From Liolophura sinensis (taxonomy: Eukaryota > Mollusca > Polyplacophora > Chitonida > Chitonidae), in the NCBI RefSeq assembly GCF_032854445.1, contig NC_088296.1, forward strand, positions 17,599,485 through 17,663,484: 64,000 nt of DNA. Reading direction: 5' to 3'. Below, in pieces: positions 11,948-23,452 of the stretch; position 1 is the first letter of the stretch, and every line of letters starts with the position of its first letter. A program made the position numbers and the translations under genes. Below the pieces are notes generated by a model. It saw nothing but the letters and a program-made list of their open reading frames with translations. It was not told where the DNA came from and made no database searches.

Positions 11948-12050
11948 GTCGTATGATTTTGCGGATGGTCGTGAGTTTCTCCCGAGCTTTCCCTGTTTCC
12001 TCTCACCATAATGCTGGCTGTCGTCGTATAAGTGAAACATTCTTAAGGGC
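11948..12050 (+). mobile_element. SINE A 3' fragment
   Basis: Lies directly after the tail of the preceding copy. GCGGATGGTCGTGAGTTTC and CACCATAATGCTGGCTGTCG are present; the core reads ACATTCTTAAGGG and the tail is lost. Confidence 0.78.
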
Positions 12051-12632
12051 AGCCGTTCTTGAAATGAAAGCCGTATGACAATCAAGAAGTTTCGGTAATA
12101 ACATCTCCCACGTCATTTATGTATCAGATGCTCGAGAATCTGACATTTATTCGACATCTGTCATTTTCACAGGTGAAGAATAAACCGGCAAACCTTTGGT
12201 AAGTAACCTGTGAAGTGTTTGATGAGATATATAATTCCCAATCTTTCTCAAAATATTTTCCAAAATTACTATATGTGTTTGCTGGTTTGCTATTATTCCT
12301 GGTTTGTAGGCGCAGAAAAGTTTTGTTCAAAAACGTAGTTTACGCTTGTGTGATTGTTTGCGCAGTGAAACGTTCGTTGATAACCGGCTCTTGTATTGTA
12401 GTCTACACAGATAAATTGACTGTCCTTAATACTTTCTGTTTTAATGGGAAGTGCCTGAATGTATAGGATGTCTGACGTGTATTATAGGAGACAAAATGTG
12501 TCCATTTAGAAGTAATGATTACATATTTTCATACACATATCTATAGCTTTACACAACAATCTGCATAATACAACAATGGTAACACATAATAGGGGCGTTC
12601 TGCAATCACCGATGGAGGTTTGTAAAAATTAA

Positions 12633-12990
12633 TGAATGGATGAATGAATGAATGAATTAATGAATGACTGAGTGCTTGGGATGTAACGTCGTACACAGCA
12701 ATTTTTCAGTCATATGACGACGAGGAGTCATTATGGATGTGCACATATACTGTGTCTTCTTGTGGCAGGGTGAGTCCATGCAGCCAAAGTGCTGCTGCAA
12801 CTGACGTATCATGCCAAAGACACCAGACATGACATCCCATCCAGTCTAATTATATTGACAATGGGCCAACTTTTCCTGCTTCCTTGCCCTACCCTCTCAG
12901 TGCTGAGCATCAAGCAAGGCAGCAACAGGTATTATTTAAAAGTGGTTCGTATGATCGGACCCGGGTTTGATTCAGGGTCTCCTTTTTGAG
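12633..12990 (-). mobile_element. SINE B copy
   Basis: Minus orientation: AATGAATGAATG tail, GTAACGTCGTACACAGC core, TTTTTCAGTCATATGACGAC, GTCCATGCAGCCAAAGTGC and AAGACACCAGACATGAC. It ends at the tRNA-like head (ACCCGGGTTTGATTC). Confidence 0.8.
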
Positions 12991-14981
12991 GATTTCTTGT
13001 TTTCCACTAAAAATATGGCGTGTTAGTCTATACATTAATGACACACGTGGGAAAGTTCATCAGTAAATTGCTGAAGATCTGTAGATCACACAGGTCAATC
13101 TGGTTTCTTGTACCCATTAAAATGGCAACAATAGTACAAAGGAATAAGTATGAGGGTGATGGCATACACAGCGACAATCTATGAAATACTGTAAAAATCA
13201 ACCACGATTTTGTCTCGAACATTAGCTCAGGTAATTTTATAAAGAAACATATAACTCATTACATTTAAATGATAGTCACAAATGTCATAATTTCATTTAT
13301 GTGACTTTTTGACAATCATGACACAAGTCTTGACCCTGGCGTTTTAGTACATAACTATCCCCCCTCTGTACGATAATGGATTATCCCCGTCGAGTGCGTA
13401 ACAGCTGATCTACCTTACAGATAGCCCCAGTTTTAATCGCGATACAAATTGTAGACCGCTATTAAATAATGTACCCGTTAATGCCCGAAGGTCACAACTG
13501 ATAAAGCAACCTGAGCTCATCACACATACTTCCCGCTAAAATTCATTTTTTTTTCTGCCTTATGTCCTAGTTTGCTTATTCTCTGAATATAACATGTTGA
13601 TATCTTTGTTGAAAACATCTTCTGCATATATAATGCAATAGGCCATTAAGCAAGAGGTTTAATGTTTTTTATTTGTTTGTTTGATTGGTGTTTTCACTCA
13701 AGAATATTTCATTTATACAACCGCGGCCAGCATTATAGTGGGAAGAAATCGGGCAGAGCCCGGTGGAAACCCACGACAATCCGCAGGTTGCTGATAGACC
13801 TCCCCACTTGCGGCCGCAAGATTTTCCTTATGATAACATAGGCCTTTATGTCTGTGTGAATCGCAATGGTCTCTGGTTTAAACTTATACGATGAGCCTAA
13901 TTCGGTCACCGTGAATACTAATGAACCCATCAAATCTTATGATTTAAACTCAAAAGCATCATAGATTTTGTGACGTCATCGGTCAGGGACCAAGACTATT
14001 TTAGTTGGTAAACAAGATCAATATAAATGTGATAGCTGCCGTAATTTGATTTTACATAGTGTCGTGCGTTTTATCATGCACAGTTAGACAATAATGGTAC
14101 TTTACAAATGAATAAGGATTCTAAACAGTGATTGCAAAAGTGATTCCATATCATGAACCATCATGATGCTGAAATTGCAATTTTTTTTCAATCAAACATA
14201 TCTGTACAGGCATAGTTCTACGTAGGGGTAATAGCATGCGCCTGCGCAGCTCCTTGCGCTTGCGTTACTTCACGAGCTGCCACCACAAGTTTGACCTTCA
14301 GTTTCAACTCTGTGCGCCACCTGTGGCCCTGCTTAGCTACAGCTTAACAGGTACTGGTCTTAATTTTTTTGTACGCGCGAAGCTATAGGTTACTTTCCTT
14401 ACTGTTTATGTTGTAAGCTTGTCAACTTTCACTCCAAACACATATATCTCCAAATTGTAGGGCACTGTCATACAATACAAGCACATGCAGAACATGTTAT
14501 CATAAAATCAGCCTTGCATGACCGCCATGTATTTCAGCTGTTGCCGGAAATGAATGACGTCATAGCATTTTTTTTTTCACACTGGCAACACTGGTAAGGT
14601 TGAAGCTTCTTACCGTGGGTAAAACTAGTCTCATTTCTCTCCAAAACAGATAAAATTCCAATATATTTTCAATAGGTGTCAGATAACAGTGCAGAAATTT
14701 ATAATGTAGGTATCAAAAACCTGTAATATCTGTATGGCAGTATTATCCAATCAGAGCCCCTGCAATCTTCAGTTCGTAGCATAATTGCACGTATTGCGCA
14801 TGTGTAACCTGTAATCAACATTCATCAGCATAGATGATTGAAGTATTCGTTGGAATCATGTTCTGCACACTTTGGATAAAAAAGAATGTCTAGAAATCTA
14901 ATGTTAACAGAAACAAAAGAGTCAGGGATTGAATAAAAATGGGACAAAGATTGGTCAAGCCACAGCTAAGCTCAGACTCAG
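12991..14981. other. Gene-free stretch with one SINE A
   Basis: Apart from the SINE A at 13671-13812 and a weak dispersed-repeat match at 14225-14345, nothing supported. Confidence 0.5.
13671..13812 (-). mobile_element. SINE A copy, 5'-truncated
   Basis: Minus orientation: TTTGATTGGTGTTTTCACTC, AAGAATATTTCATTTATAC, then the body to the CACTTGCGGCCG region. Confidence 0.82.
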
Positions 14982-15069
14982 GTGTCCTCCCACCATAATG
15001 CTGGCCGCCGTCGTATAAGAAAAATATTCTTGAGTATGACGTAAAACACCAATCAAATAGATAAATAAA
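14982..15069 (+). mobile_element. SINE A 3' fragment
   Basis: CCTCCCACCATAATGCTGGC, AATATTCTTGAGTATGACGT and a short AAATAGATAAATAAA tail. Confidence 0.8.
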
Positions 15070-15740
15070 CATTACTTCTTGTTTTATCATGATGACCTCC
15101 AAAAACTCTAACACTAAAAGCAATGTTGAGTAAAATGTGCTCAAAATGACAATCTATACCCAGTTGCCATCTGGATGCTGGGAAGGTTCCATTTCGCTAA
15201 TAAAACAGGGACTGGGTTGTGCTGTCAGACCATCTGTTTCCTTCAAAATTTAACGGCTCACATTTTCCGAGAACAAAGAAAAAATGAACTTATATATAAC
15301 TAGTTAGGCAGTTAAGTTTAAAAGGTTTAATATTTATCAACGCCGACATCACTTGGCCAATAGGCACTTATTCCGTGTGTGGAATATAGAGGAGGTGGCA
15401 TCAAACAACAAGCATCTAGGTACACTATCTGGATAAGCGCAACATGGGCAACGATACAAACATAGGCCGTCTGAAGAAAAACGCTGTTCGTTTAACAATC
15501 TACCGTTGTTTCGTTGGATGACTCTGTGACTTGTGTCCGCGCACCTGGCTCCATAGTTAGTGTGACCAGAGTAGAAGAAGCTGTAGGCCAGAGTCTGCCG
15601 GCTCCACATGGTCACAAAATTCTCCGCAACAATACCATCTCAGGAATCAGCTTGCATTTAGGCTTCAACAGAATCTACAAGTTTCTCCACGAAATAAATC
15701 TTTCATTTCTGACATTTTGTTTTTTATTAGTTTGACTTCA

Positions 15741-15795
15741 ATTCCTTAAGTTGCCGATGTGGCGTTAAGCCATAATCATTCATTCATTCAATTCC
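15741..15795 (+). mobile_element. Tail of another SINE-like family
   Basis: AAGTTGCCGATGTGGCGTTA, then AGCCATAATCATTCATTCAT. The GTGGCGTTAAG core with ATTC repeats resembles other molluscan SINE tails. No body was recognised upstream. Confidence 0.5.
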
Positions 15796-15841
15796 TTAAA
15801 ATCATCATTCCCATGTCGTCGCAAAACTGTTATGTTCGAAT

Positions 15842-16234
15842 TCAGAGCTCGAACTGACTTGTAGAGGTGCTGGTGGGAAATGTGCATTCATTGGTTAATA
15901 GCTGCCGCGTGTCTCGCTCTGATTGGATGATATATTTGCAACAGGAGGGACAACAAATGGATTGTTGCTCGTTGGGGCATATTGGCAAGGCGGGAAATTC
16001 TGAACAGGCGCGTCCCATTGCGGACCGATTTTGTATGTAGCCTTTCTGTTCGATAATCAACCAACTTTTTCTCATACACAACTGTCGGTAACTGTCCCTC
16101 CAGCGTTGGAGTTTCCGGTGGATTATTCCAGGGCTCACTAGTTGCCATTGCAAGTTATACTGTTGATCTGCAGGGTAAATTAATGTTTCGGAAAGAAATG
16201 AATAAATGAAGGTATGACTGATCGATTGGTACAT
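15842..16234 (-). other. Unrecognised open stretch with two CCAAT boxes
   Basis: Two overlapping minus-strand frames are open here. One starts at an ATG at 16146-16148 and runs 86 codons (MATSEPWNNPPETPTLEG). The other is 130 codons without an obvious start. A possible acceptor CCCTGCAG precedes the ATG. CCAATCAG (near 15927) and ACCAATGA (near 15890) are consistent with promoter elements. No family recognised; this could be chance. Confidence 0.2.
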
Positions 16235-16382
16235 GGTTAGTTCAAACCTGGTATCAGATGTTCAAAGATGTACCGGGAAGTCACCCTCTGACCTTTTTGA
16301 CATTGTTGACCTTTTTGATAAGTTGTTTTTTTAGAGTACTTCGTAACGGTAAGTAGGACGTTTACTTGCAGGTGAAATTTTT

Positions 16383-16458
16383 GCCCGGTTACCTCAGTCG
16401 GCAGAGCAAGAGACTCTTAATCTGAGGGTCGGGGGTTCTAGTCCCATTTCGGACACCA
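16383..16458 (+). pseudogene. tRNA-Lys(CTT)-like retropseudogene with encoded CCA
   Basis: The sequence follows animal tRNA-Lys(CUU) along its whole length: GCCCGGT acceptor strand, AGTCGGCAGAGC D arm, CTCTTAA anticodon loop, GGTTCTAGTCC B box, then TTCGGAC plus discriminator A and CCA. Mismatches occur at 2-71, 7-66, 10-25, 27-43, 28-42 and in the T stem, so it is unlikely to be a working gene. The genomic CCA suggests an origin from a mature tRNA, or it is the head of a SINE. Confidence 0.65.
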
Positions 16459-18599
16459 ATGTCGCGTGGGACTGTCCGGGCTGTGGTAACAATAGAACAG
16501 GACAAACTGTTTGTGATTGACGGGCAGAAATTCTTTAATAATGCCTACAGAGCAGAATAACCTGACGAACGAAAAAGCTAAAGTTAAGAAAACTAATGGC
16601 AGACAGGTTTGGTATGAACTGCACCCTTCAAGGGCCAGGCAAGTGCTTTTATCTTTGACTAAGTCCTAGCTCATCCAAACAAACAAAAAATCAACCCACT
16701 TGCATACAAATTGTCTGCCAACGACTCAGTACAGTAGTAATGTAAGGTCACACCAAAATCTTCAACTGGCTAAAAAGTGACATAAAGACCGACTCTCCAT
16801 GCAACACGACACCAAAGCAAGCGCTAAACAAGATTTAGTAAAACGTGTTGTGTTAAATTAAAGAAGACAAATACATAGGTGAAACAAGAATGAAAATGGG
16901 AAGTCACTGTGACACATGTTAACAAAAAGGAGAGAGAGGCTGTTTTCCGTGTTATTCCCTCCCCTAATGGCCCCATTATTTCATAATGCTAAGTTAGAAT
17001 AGAAATAAAACCTAGTTTGCCATGTCCAGTTTACCTGGATAATGCAAGGCAGACGGAAGTTGTCCGCTGTTTGAGAACTCGGGAGGCCTGCGGCCCCTTG
17101 TTCTTGAACAGTGGACAACTCCCTTTTCTGTGCATTCGTTTGGTGATTTGAATATGGCAAACTACGTTTCATTTTTTAAATTGATAAATCCTTCTGTTCT
17201 CAATGACGGTGAATGGTATATATTTGTGTCCCGTTTTTCTAAATGTTATACAAAACTTGTTTTGCAAGTTATTACATTTATTACGTAGATATATTTATCT
17301 CGGGTCATATTACCCCCCTTAATAAGCCTTCGAAGCGTTCTGTTTCTTACCTTGCTCTATGCTCCGGATGACACGCTTAATCCAAACTTATTTGCGGTCT
17401 GGCTTATTATCAAGAAAAAAATTTTTCATGTAAAAAAGAACTTTTCATCATTCATCATAACAGTAATTCATGTAATTAAGTCTTATGTATGGGATTGGTT
17501 AACTCATATCACTAAAAAGTTTTTAATTTTTTTTGACAGTGCACTAAAAATAGTGGAATGGAACAAATGCTACTACTATAACAACTAACCATCGTTGCGA
17601 TAATGACAACAACAACCAAAAGAAAAATATTAATAAAAATGACTTATTCAGGAATCAATTAAGATTTCAATAGGATTTGAACACAGTGGCGATTCTTTTA
17701 GAGGGACTTGTAGACAATGCCATCATAATTTTCTGTTCTTTGTATTTTTCATTTTTTTTAAATTTATGCTCACATATAAACATCAGAACAGTTTTGTTCA
17801 TTGATTGATTTTTGACTAAAGAATGTTCCACTTTATATGCTATGACAGCCTGGCAGTGCACCAGAGTAAACGATCAACCATCGAACTTTGGCAAGTAATA
17901 CAGCTGACTTTTCCACGTTGGCGAAAGGCAAGTGGTAGGATGTGAACTTCATGTAAGACTACATGAATTTTCCACCAGGGTCCCGCAAAGAATCAAATAG
18001 AAAAAAAAATGACTTTAACGTAGTAAACTCCTTGATTCTAGAAATCAAGTGTAGCCTACATGGCTCTCGTTCTAAAAGCAATAACTAGTGGTGCAAAATT
18101 TAGTGATGCTATCATTATTAAATGTTAAGGCCAAGCTGTTGCATGCATCCAATAGTGAACTCTCCGGGAATAGTTTCCATGGAGCATATATTCTCCGCAA
18201 ACAATACAGAACAGCTGTTTCCGTGTAGTGTTATTATCATTCCAATTCAAAGTAGCTTACTCAAAAGAATTGATTTATGTGGTGTTATTCTGCCACAGTT
18301 CCGTTTATTAAAACGCTTCTTCGTACGGAACGACATGCATAATGGATAGGCTAATGGATATCACACGACCTTGTGTATTTAATTTACGTAGGTACAGTGT
18401 AGGCCTATATACGCATGTGTACCTTATGTGAGTCACAAAAAGGACAAATTTATAGTATTAGTCAGGCTGGCCTGGGTTTTTGGGACTAAGGTTGTGTTGT
18501 TTGGGCAGCCATTTTGTGAGACTAAACTTAAATGGTTTCCAAAGTACTTTAATGGGGCGTGGTGTGAAAAAAAATTTCAAATTTGACATTAATGAGAAT
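16459..18599. other. Gene-free stretch
   Basis: AT-rich. No repeats or exons recognised. Confidence 0.55.
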
Positions 18600-18669
18600 G
18601 TAGTGTATGCTTTGGGTATTACGTCGTAGTTAGTAAATTTTCAGTCATATGGCGACGAGGAGTCATTGG
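18600..18669 (-). mobile_element. SINE B host copy, 3' part (interrupted)
   Basis: Core ATTACGTCGTAGTTAG and TTTTCAGTCATATGGCGACG up to the insertion point. The remainder continues at 19017. Confidence 0.75.
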
Positions 18670-19016
18670 GTGTGACCGGCCACGTTTGTGCAGTTGGTGG
18701 AGCGCCCGCTTTCTGGGCGGTAGATCCAGGGTCAATTCTGCGTCGGGTCACACCTAAGACCTTAAACGAGGAATTTGTAGCCTCGTCGCTGGCTAATCAG
18801 GGATTAGTACAACGTTATAGAGTAGACTGGTTGACACGTATCAGTATAATCGATTGGGTGGGGCGACTTAGTCTCAGTGAGGAGCACTAGATGAAAAAGC
18901 GGTGGAAATCCGTTCTGCAACAAGGAGGCAAGTTACACGTACATGTTTTTAAAGGACTACTTTCTCGTCATATGACCGAAAATTGTTTAGTACCACTTGT
19001 CTAAGCACCCACTCAC
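18670..19016 (+). mobile_element. SINE B inserted inside another SINE B
   Basis: tRNA-like head (GCAGTTGGTGGAGCGCCCG, A box), GGGTCAATTCTGCG (B-box region), body, CGTCATATGACCGAAAATTG, decayed core and a CACTCACTCA tail. TCATTGG occurs at both 18663-18669 and 19017-19023, fitting a target-site duplication. About 347 bases long. Confidence 0.8.
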
Positions 19017-19170
19017 TCATTGGCTGTGTGAACACATCTTGTGTTTTCTTGTGGCAGAATCCATGCCGCCAAAGTGCTGCTGCCACTGAAGTAACATGCC
19101 GAAGACACCAGAAATGACACCACACAGTCACAATATACTGACACCCGGGCCAACCAGCCCAGGGACTGAT
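19017..19170 (-). mobile_element. SINE B host copy, 5' part (interrupted)
   Basis: TCTTGTGGCAGAATCCATGC, CCGCCAAAGTGCTGCTGCC and CCGAAGACACCAGAAATGAC continue the host copy broken at 18669. Confidence 0.78.
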
Positions 19171-19375
19171 TCCAAAAAGCCAATTCTGATTTCAGCCAAA
19201 ATTTGAAATGCGATCTTAATGCTTATTTTTCGGTTTTAGAAATTTGCATGTTGTCCACCTTATCAATGTTATTGTAAAGACAAATTTCTCCAGTACCAAA
19301 AACTGACCATTGTGAAGAGATTTTAATCTTTTACCTTAAGTCACAGACGGCTTTGGTAGAATCGGCCTCTGTTTC
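19165..19375. mobile_element. Possible MITE-like element (copy 1)
   Basis: GATTCCAAAAAGCCAATTCT, GATCTTAATGCTTATTTTTC and, at the far end, CTTAAGTCACAGACGG and AGAATCGGCC. The same order of motifs occurs at 51490-51650. Confidence 0.45.
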
Positions 19376-19684
19376 TCTAATTTTCCTCTTTTTTTTGCTG
19401 AGTGTAAATCAGACTATAAAAGACAACGTCATAGCGAGTCTGTCTAAGAGGCTTGTCGCTATCGTACTCACAAGTGTAAGTTACATGTACAATAACGCTT
19501 TGATATTCCTGACTATTTAATGCAGTAAATGTGTCAATTTCTACTCCAAATATATATATATCCCCTAACTTTCGCTGGGTGTCATTTTCATATTTCATCA
19601 TTTCATGCAGCTTGTACTTTGCTCTTTCAACGTCTAAAGGTCGACCACCATTTTTAAAATTTTGTCAAAATGGTAACCAGCAAT

Positions 19685-19972
19685 CTACCAAGTCGAGCGT
19701 CCGATTCGGGAGCGGTAGACCCAGGGTCAATCCTGGGTCGAGTCACACCTAAGACCTTAAAAGAAGTTGTAGCTTCCTCGCTTGGCGTTCAGCATGACGA
19801 GATAGTGCAACGACTGGTTGACTCGTATCAGGCGTCTCAGAGAAGCAGCACTAGATGAAAGAGCGGTGGAAATCCGTCCTGTAACAAGGAGGCACATTAC
19901 ATGCACTCTAAGGTTCCCTTCGTCGTCATATGACCGAAAAATTGTTGAGTACGACGTTAAACCCCAAACACT
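19685..19972 (+). mobile_element. SINE B copy
   Basis: GGTCAATCCTGGGTCGAGTC, CTTGGCGTTCAGCATGACG, GGTGGAAATCCGTCCTGTAA, GTCATATGACCGAAAAATTG and TTGAGTACGACGTTAAACCC, then AAACACTCACC. Confidence 0.88.
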
Positions 19973-20255
19973 CACCAAAATTGCTATACTTTAACTACTG
20001 GTGCAAGATAACAGTTCATAAATGTATAGTGTATGAAAAACCTATCATGTCTGGGTGACAATATTATCCAATCAGTGCTCGAGCAGTCTTCAGTTCGGAG
20101 GAACGTCTTGGGCCTAGTTTCACCAACTTTCCATGTATGACCTTTAAACTAGTGTACAGATAACTGCCACTGGCGTATAACGATTTCCATCTGTACGAAT
20201 TGATCATAAAATCAGATGGGCGTCATTAGGTTGCTGCTCTATTTGCTTAGTTGGA

Positions 20256-20515
20256 GGCCTCCGTGGCTCAGTTGGTTAGCGCGCCTAGCGCAGCGTAATG
20301 ACCCTGGAGCCTCACCAATGCGGTCGCTGTGAGTTCAAGTCCAGCTCATGCTGGCTTCCTCTCCGGTCGTACGTGGGAAGGTCTTCAGCAACCTGCGGAT
20401 GGTCGTGGGTTTCCCCCTGGGCTCTGACAGGTTTCCATCCACCATAATGCTGGCTGCCGTCGTATAAGTGAAATATTCTTGAGTACGGCGTAAAACATCA
20501 AATAAATAAATAAAT
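20256..20515 (+). mobile_element. SINE A, full-length copy
   Basis: Starts GGCCTCCGTGGCTCAGTTGG (A box), GTGAGTTCAAGTCC (B box), body with TGCGGATGGTCGTGGGTTTC, core TATTCTTGAGTACGGCGTAA and AAATA tail. About 260 bases. One of the best copies for defining the family. Confidence 0.93.
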
Positions 20516-20847
20516 ATTTGCCCAATTGAATACATATTAATTTAATAATAATTGATTAAGTTTCATTTTCACTACCTACCTATATACATGTACTTATCAA
20601 AAGATTTCAGGTAAAACCGTTCTGTATATAGGCGTTTCAAGGGAAAGAGTATTTTGTAGCTCATGATGACGACCATCACTGAAAGACGAGAAGAAATCAG
20701 AGACCAACAACAATACATGATGGCTACACCAAAGCATATCTGTCATTTTCTGCTCGAATTTATAGGTATAGATTTCCTGGATGCTTTTTTTGTTGCGTGT
20801 AAATAAAAGATGTCATTGGTCTAATGTTCACACGCTGTTATATGTCA

Positions 20848-20915
20848 GGATTTATTTCTTTATTTATTTGATTGTTGCTTAATGCAATGCTCAAGAAAAA
20901 TCTACGTATACGATG
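20848..20915 (-). mobile_element. SINE A tail scrap
   Basis: TTATTTGATTGTTGCTTAAT, then a decayed ATGCTCAAGAAAAATC core. Confidence 0.5.
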
Positions 20916-21314
20916 CTTATGAGTGGTGTTCCGTTGATTGTCGACATTTTAAAATGCCGAATATTACGACCGTTGAGTTCAATGATTTGCTCACGTTACG
21001 CCAAGACCGTACTTATGGTTTGCACCATACTCTTACCTCGCGTTCGACGTAAGAGCCGTCAATTCATGGCCCCGGCTCTCTAAAAACTAATACGTACTAA
21101 TGGTACACTGTGTTGTACCAAAAAATGCACACAATTCTGTGTACCAGCAGTGCACAATTTGTGTAATTCATGTAACACATCCACAGGGACTTGTGTACAT
21201 ATGTGTGTACCGCTGATACACATGTGTATGTGGATATGCAAATTTGTACACACCATCGCTTTCAGAGAGAAGGTTCATGTACACTTCAGATGTACTACTA
21301 ACGTAGGCAGTGAG

Positions 21315-21571
21315 TACACTAAAAACACGATTTGTTAACAGACAGTTTCTTGCCTCAGCGACAATAGGATGTACTCTGTTATTATAACATAAAACTGTGT
21401 TATATTCAACATATAATGTACTACTCTAATACAATATTTATGCTAAATAAATAGAATACATTTATGGGCACTATACATTTAACAATCATCTGAGGCAATA
21501 ACAGAATAAATTTTAGTATCACTCAGTCATCAGTCTTTCTGCTAAATTTAGCAGATTATTTTTTTTGAGAG
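21315..21571. mobile_element. MITE M, copy 1
   Basis: Terminal inverted repeats of the CACTnAAA...GTTAACAG type: left CACTAAAAACACGATTTG, right TTAGCAGATTATTTTTTTTG. Internal ATTATAACATAAAACTG is shared with copy 4. Confidence 0.7.
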
Positions 21572-22271
21572 AATATTCCTATTTTAGAATGCTCTACCCC
21601 GATCAAAAGCACAAGATGATTTGTATTTACCCGTATTCCAATCTCATCTCTCAACAGTTAGTATATGACTATATAAGTGAATATCTACCATTGCTGTCTT
21701 TGAGTGTAGAAAATGCTTTTGGGCATTCCAGGCTTTCAGATTCTGAACGATTTGATTGGTCAATGTCACTTTCATTCTGCTATGTCATTGGTCAAAATAG
21801 CGGCCTACCCTACCGTCAAGTAAAGCAGGAAATTAAACCCATGAAATCGTCTAGAATTTGAAAGCGCAGGATGTTCTATCGCAATTCCACCTACACAAAA
21901 GGGGAATAGAGTGTTGTACAAAACATTCGAGAAAAGTGACGAAATCTGTGTTGGACTGTGTTGTCAGGACATATTACCGTCTGGAAGACAACAGAGACCA
22001 CCAGTGAAGAGTGTGTGTGCTATATGTATTGTAACATAATGTGATTAAGACTGCACTACGGGTAGACAAGAACCTGTTAGGATCACATGTCGTAACATCA
22101 CCCATTCACCAACCCCACTACAGTGAACTCTAGCAGAAACTCGTCTGTCTCGCGTTACTTAGTGCCCAGGGGTTAGTCTGGTATAACTTACTCAATTTAA
22201 ACCTGTGAATTACAGCAACAACTGGGTATCTTTTCCCGCGGAATGGCGGGTCTGGCTCTGACCATTGGTGA

Positions 22272-22618
22272 ATCGCTTCGGTGACCTAATGGTTAGAGCG
22301 TCCGCCTCGAGGTCGAGAGGCCAGAAATCAATCCCGGGTCCGGTCATACCAAAGACTTAAAAGCGGTACATGTTGCTGCCTCACTTGGCGCTCAGCACTG
22401 AGCGGTTAAAACTAGGAAACAAAACTGGTTGAGCCGGTGCCAATATAGTGTGACTGGGTAGAATGACATTCTGGTGTCTTCGGTATGATACTTCAACTTT
22501 GGTGGTATTGATTCGCCCTATCACAAAAAGACGCAGTTTATGTGCACACACCTCGTCGTCATATGACTGAAAAATTGCTAAGTATTGCGTGAAACCCCAA
22601 GCATTCATTCATTCATCC
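22272..22618 (+). mobile_element. SINE B copy, second body variant
   Basis: Head CGGTGACCTAATGGTTAGAG and AATCAATCCCGGGTCC, GGTGTCTTCGGTATGATAC body, CGTCATATGACTGAAAAATT, then a decayed core and a CATTCATTCATTCAT tail. Confidence 0.85.
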
Positions 22619-22747
22619 TGACCATTGCCCCCTTGTTATATGGCCTACGTGGGTAAAACGTCATCGATTTATCGAATCGCTATCACTGCTAAGGCAGCAA
22701 TGAACAAAAAACTGCACAGGTTAGACCTGAATTACTTTAGGTTCTAA

Positions 22748-22984
22748 GGTCACTTTCACAAAACTTCGTATTTCTCGTAACTTCGCATTTCTCGTAACTT
22801 CGCATTTCTCGTGACATCGTACTTTTCGTGACTTCGTATTTCTCGTAACTTCGTATTTCTCGTCACTTCGTATTTCTCGTCACTTCGTAGAAGATGTTGT
22901 CTACGTTATAGTTCCCTAAAACCACGTCATTCACGAAAAATATTACTCAAAATTCATTTAAAACTAAGTTTTGTGAAAGTGGCC
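22748..22984. mobile_element. Short TIR element with internal 17-bp array
   Basis: GGTCACTTTCACAAAACTT at the left and its near-exact complement AAGTTTTGTGAAAGTGGCC at the right (18 of 19). 237 bases, no transposase. No clear target duplication was seen. Confidence 0.8.
22765..22888. repeat. 17-bp tandem repeat
   Basis: About seven units of TTCGTATTTCTCGTAAC with small changes, starting immediately inside the left terminal repeat. Confidence 0.9.
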
Positions 22985-23141
22985 CGAGTGAAAATTTTGT
23001 GAAAGTGTTTAAACTGTTGGCTTGCTGCCACAGCTAGCCTGATCCTTGGAGACGTGTGCTGAAATCCAGCTTCCGCTCCAACATAGGGGTAGTAGCTGAC
23101 CCAGCTGCGGCTTTGTCAGGCGGTTTGTCAGGTATACTCGT

Positions 23142-23161
23142 GGGGGGGGGGGGGGGGGGGA
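23142..23161. repeat. Poly-G run
   Basis: About 19-20 consecutive G. Its length is likely uncertain in the assembly. Confidence 0.9.
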
Positions 23162-23215
23162 GCGGTCATTTACTCTGCTGGGTACTACGTTTTTTCCCGC
23201 TCTTAAACCCGATCC

Positions 23216-23452
23216 CGAGGTGGTTAGCGTTCCAGCACGGTGTAATGACCCAAGAACCTCTGACTCATGAGATCGCTACGAGTCCTGTTAATACTTACTT
23301 CCTGTCCGGTTGTATGTAGGCAATGTCTGCTGGCAACCTGCGGATGGCCATGTTTTCTCTCCCCCCTGCTGGTCGCCGTCATATAAGTGAAATATTCTTG
23401 TGTATAAGGCGTAAAAAACGAGGTTAATCATGCACCAATCAAATAATTAAAC
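23216..23452 (+). mobile_element. SINE A copy, diverged with small insertion
   Basis: GAGGTGGTTAGCGTTCCAGC head, CAACCTGCGGATGGCCATG body and core TATTCTTGTGTATAAGGCG. About 15 extra bases lie before CACCAATCAAATAATTAAAC. Confidence 0.75.

Noticed and set aside
16383-16458. Functional tRNA-Lys gene
   Set aside because: At least five stem mismatches and a genomic CCA end argue for a pseudogene.
21565-21861. 98-codon plus-strand frame
   Set aside because: Starts inside the right end of a MITE and shows no motifs.
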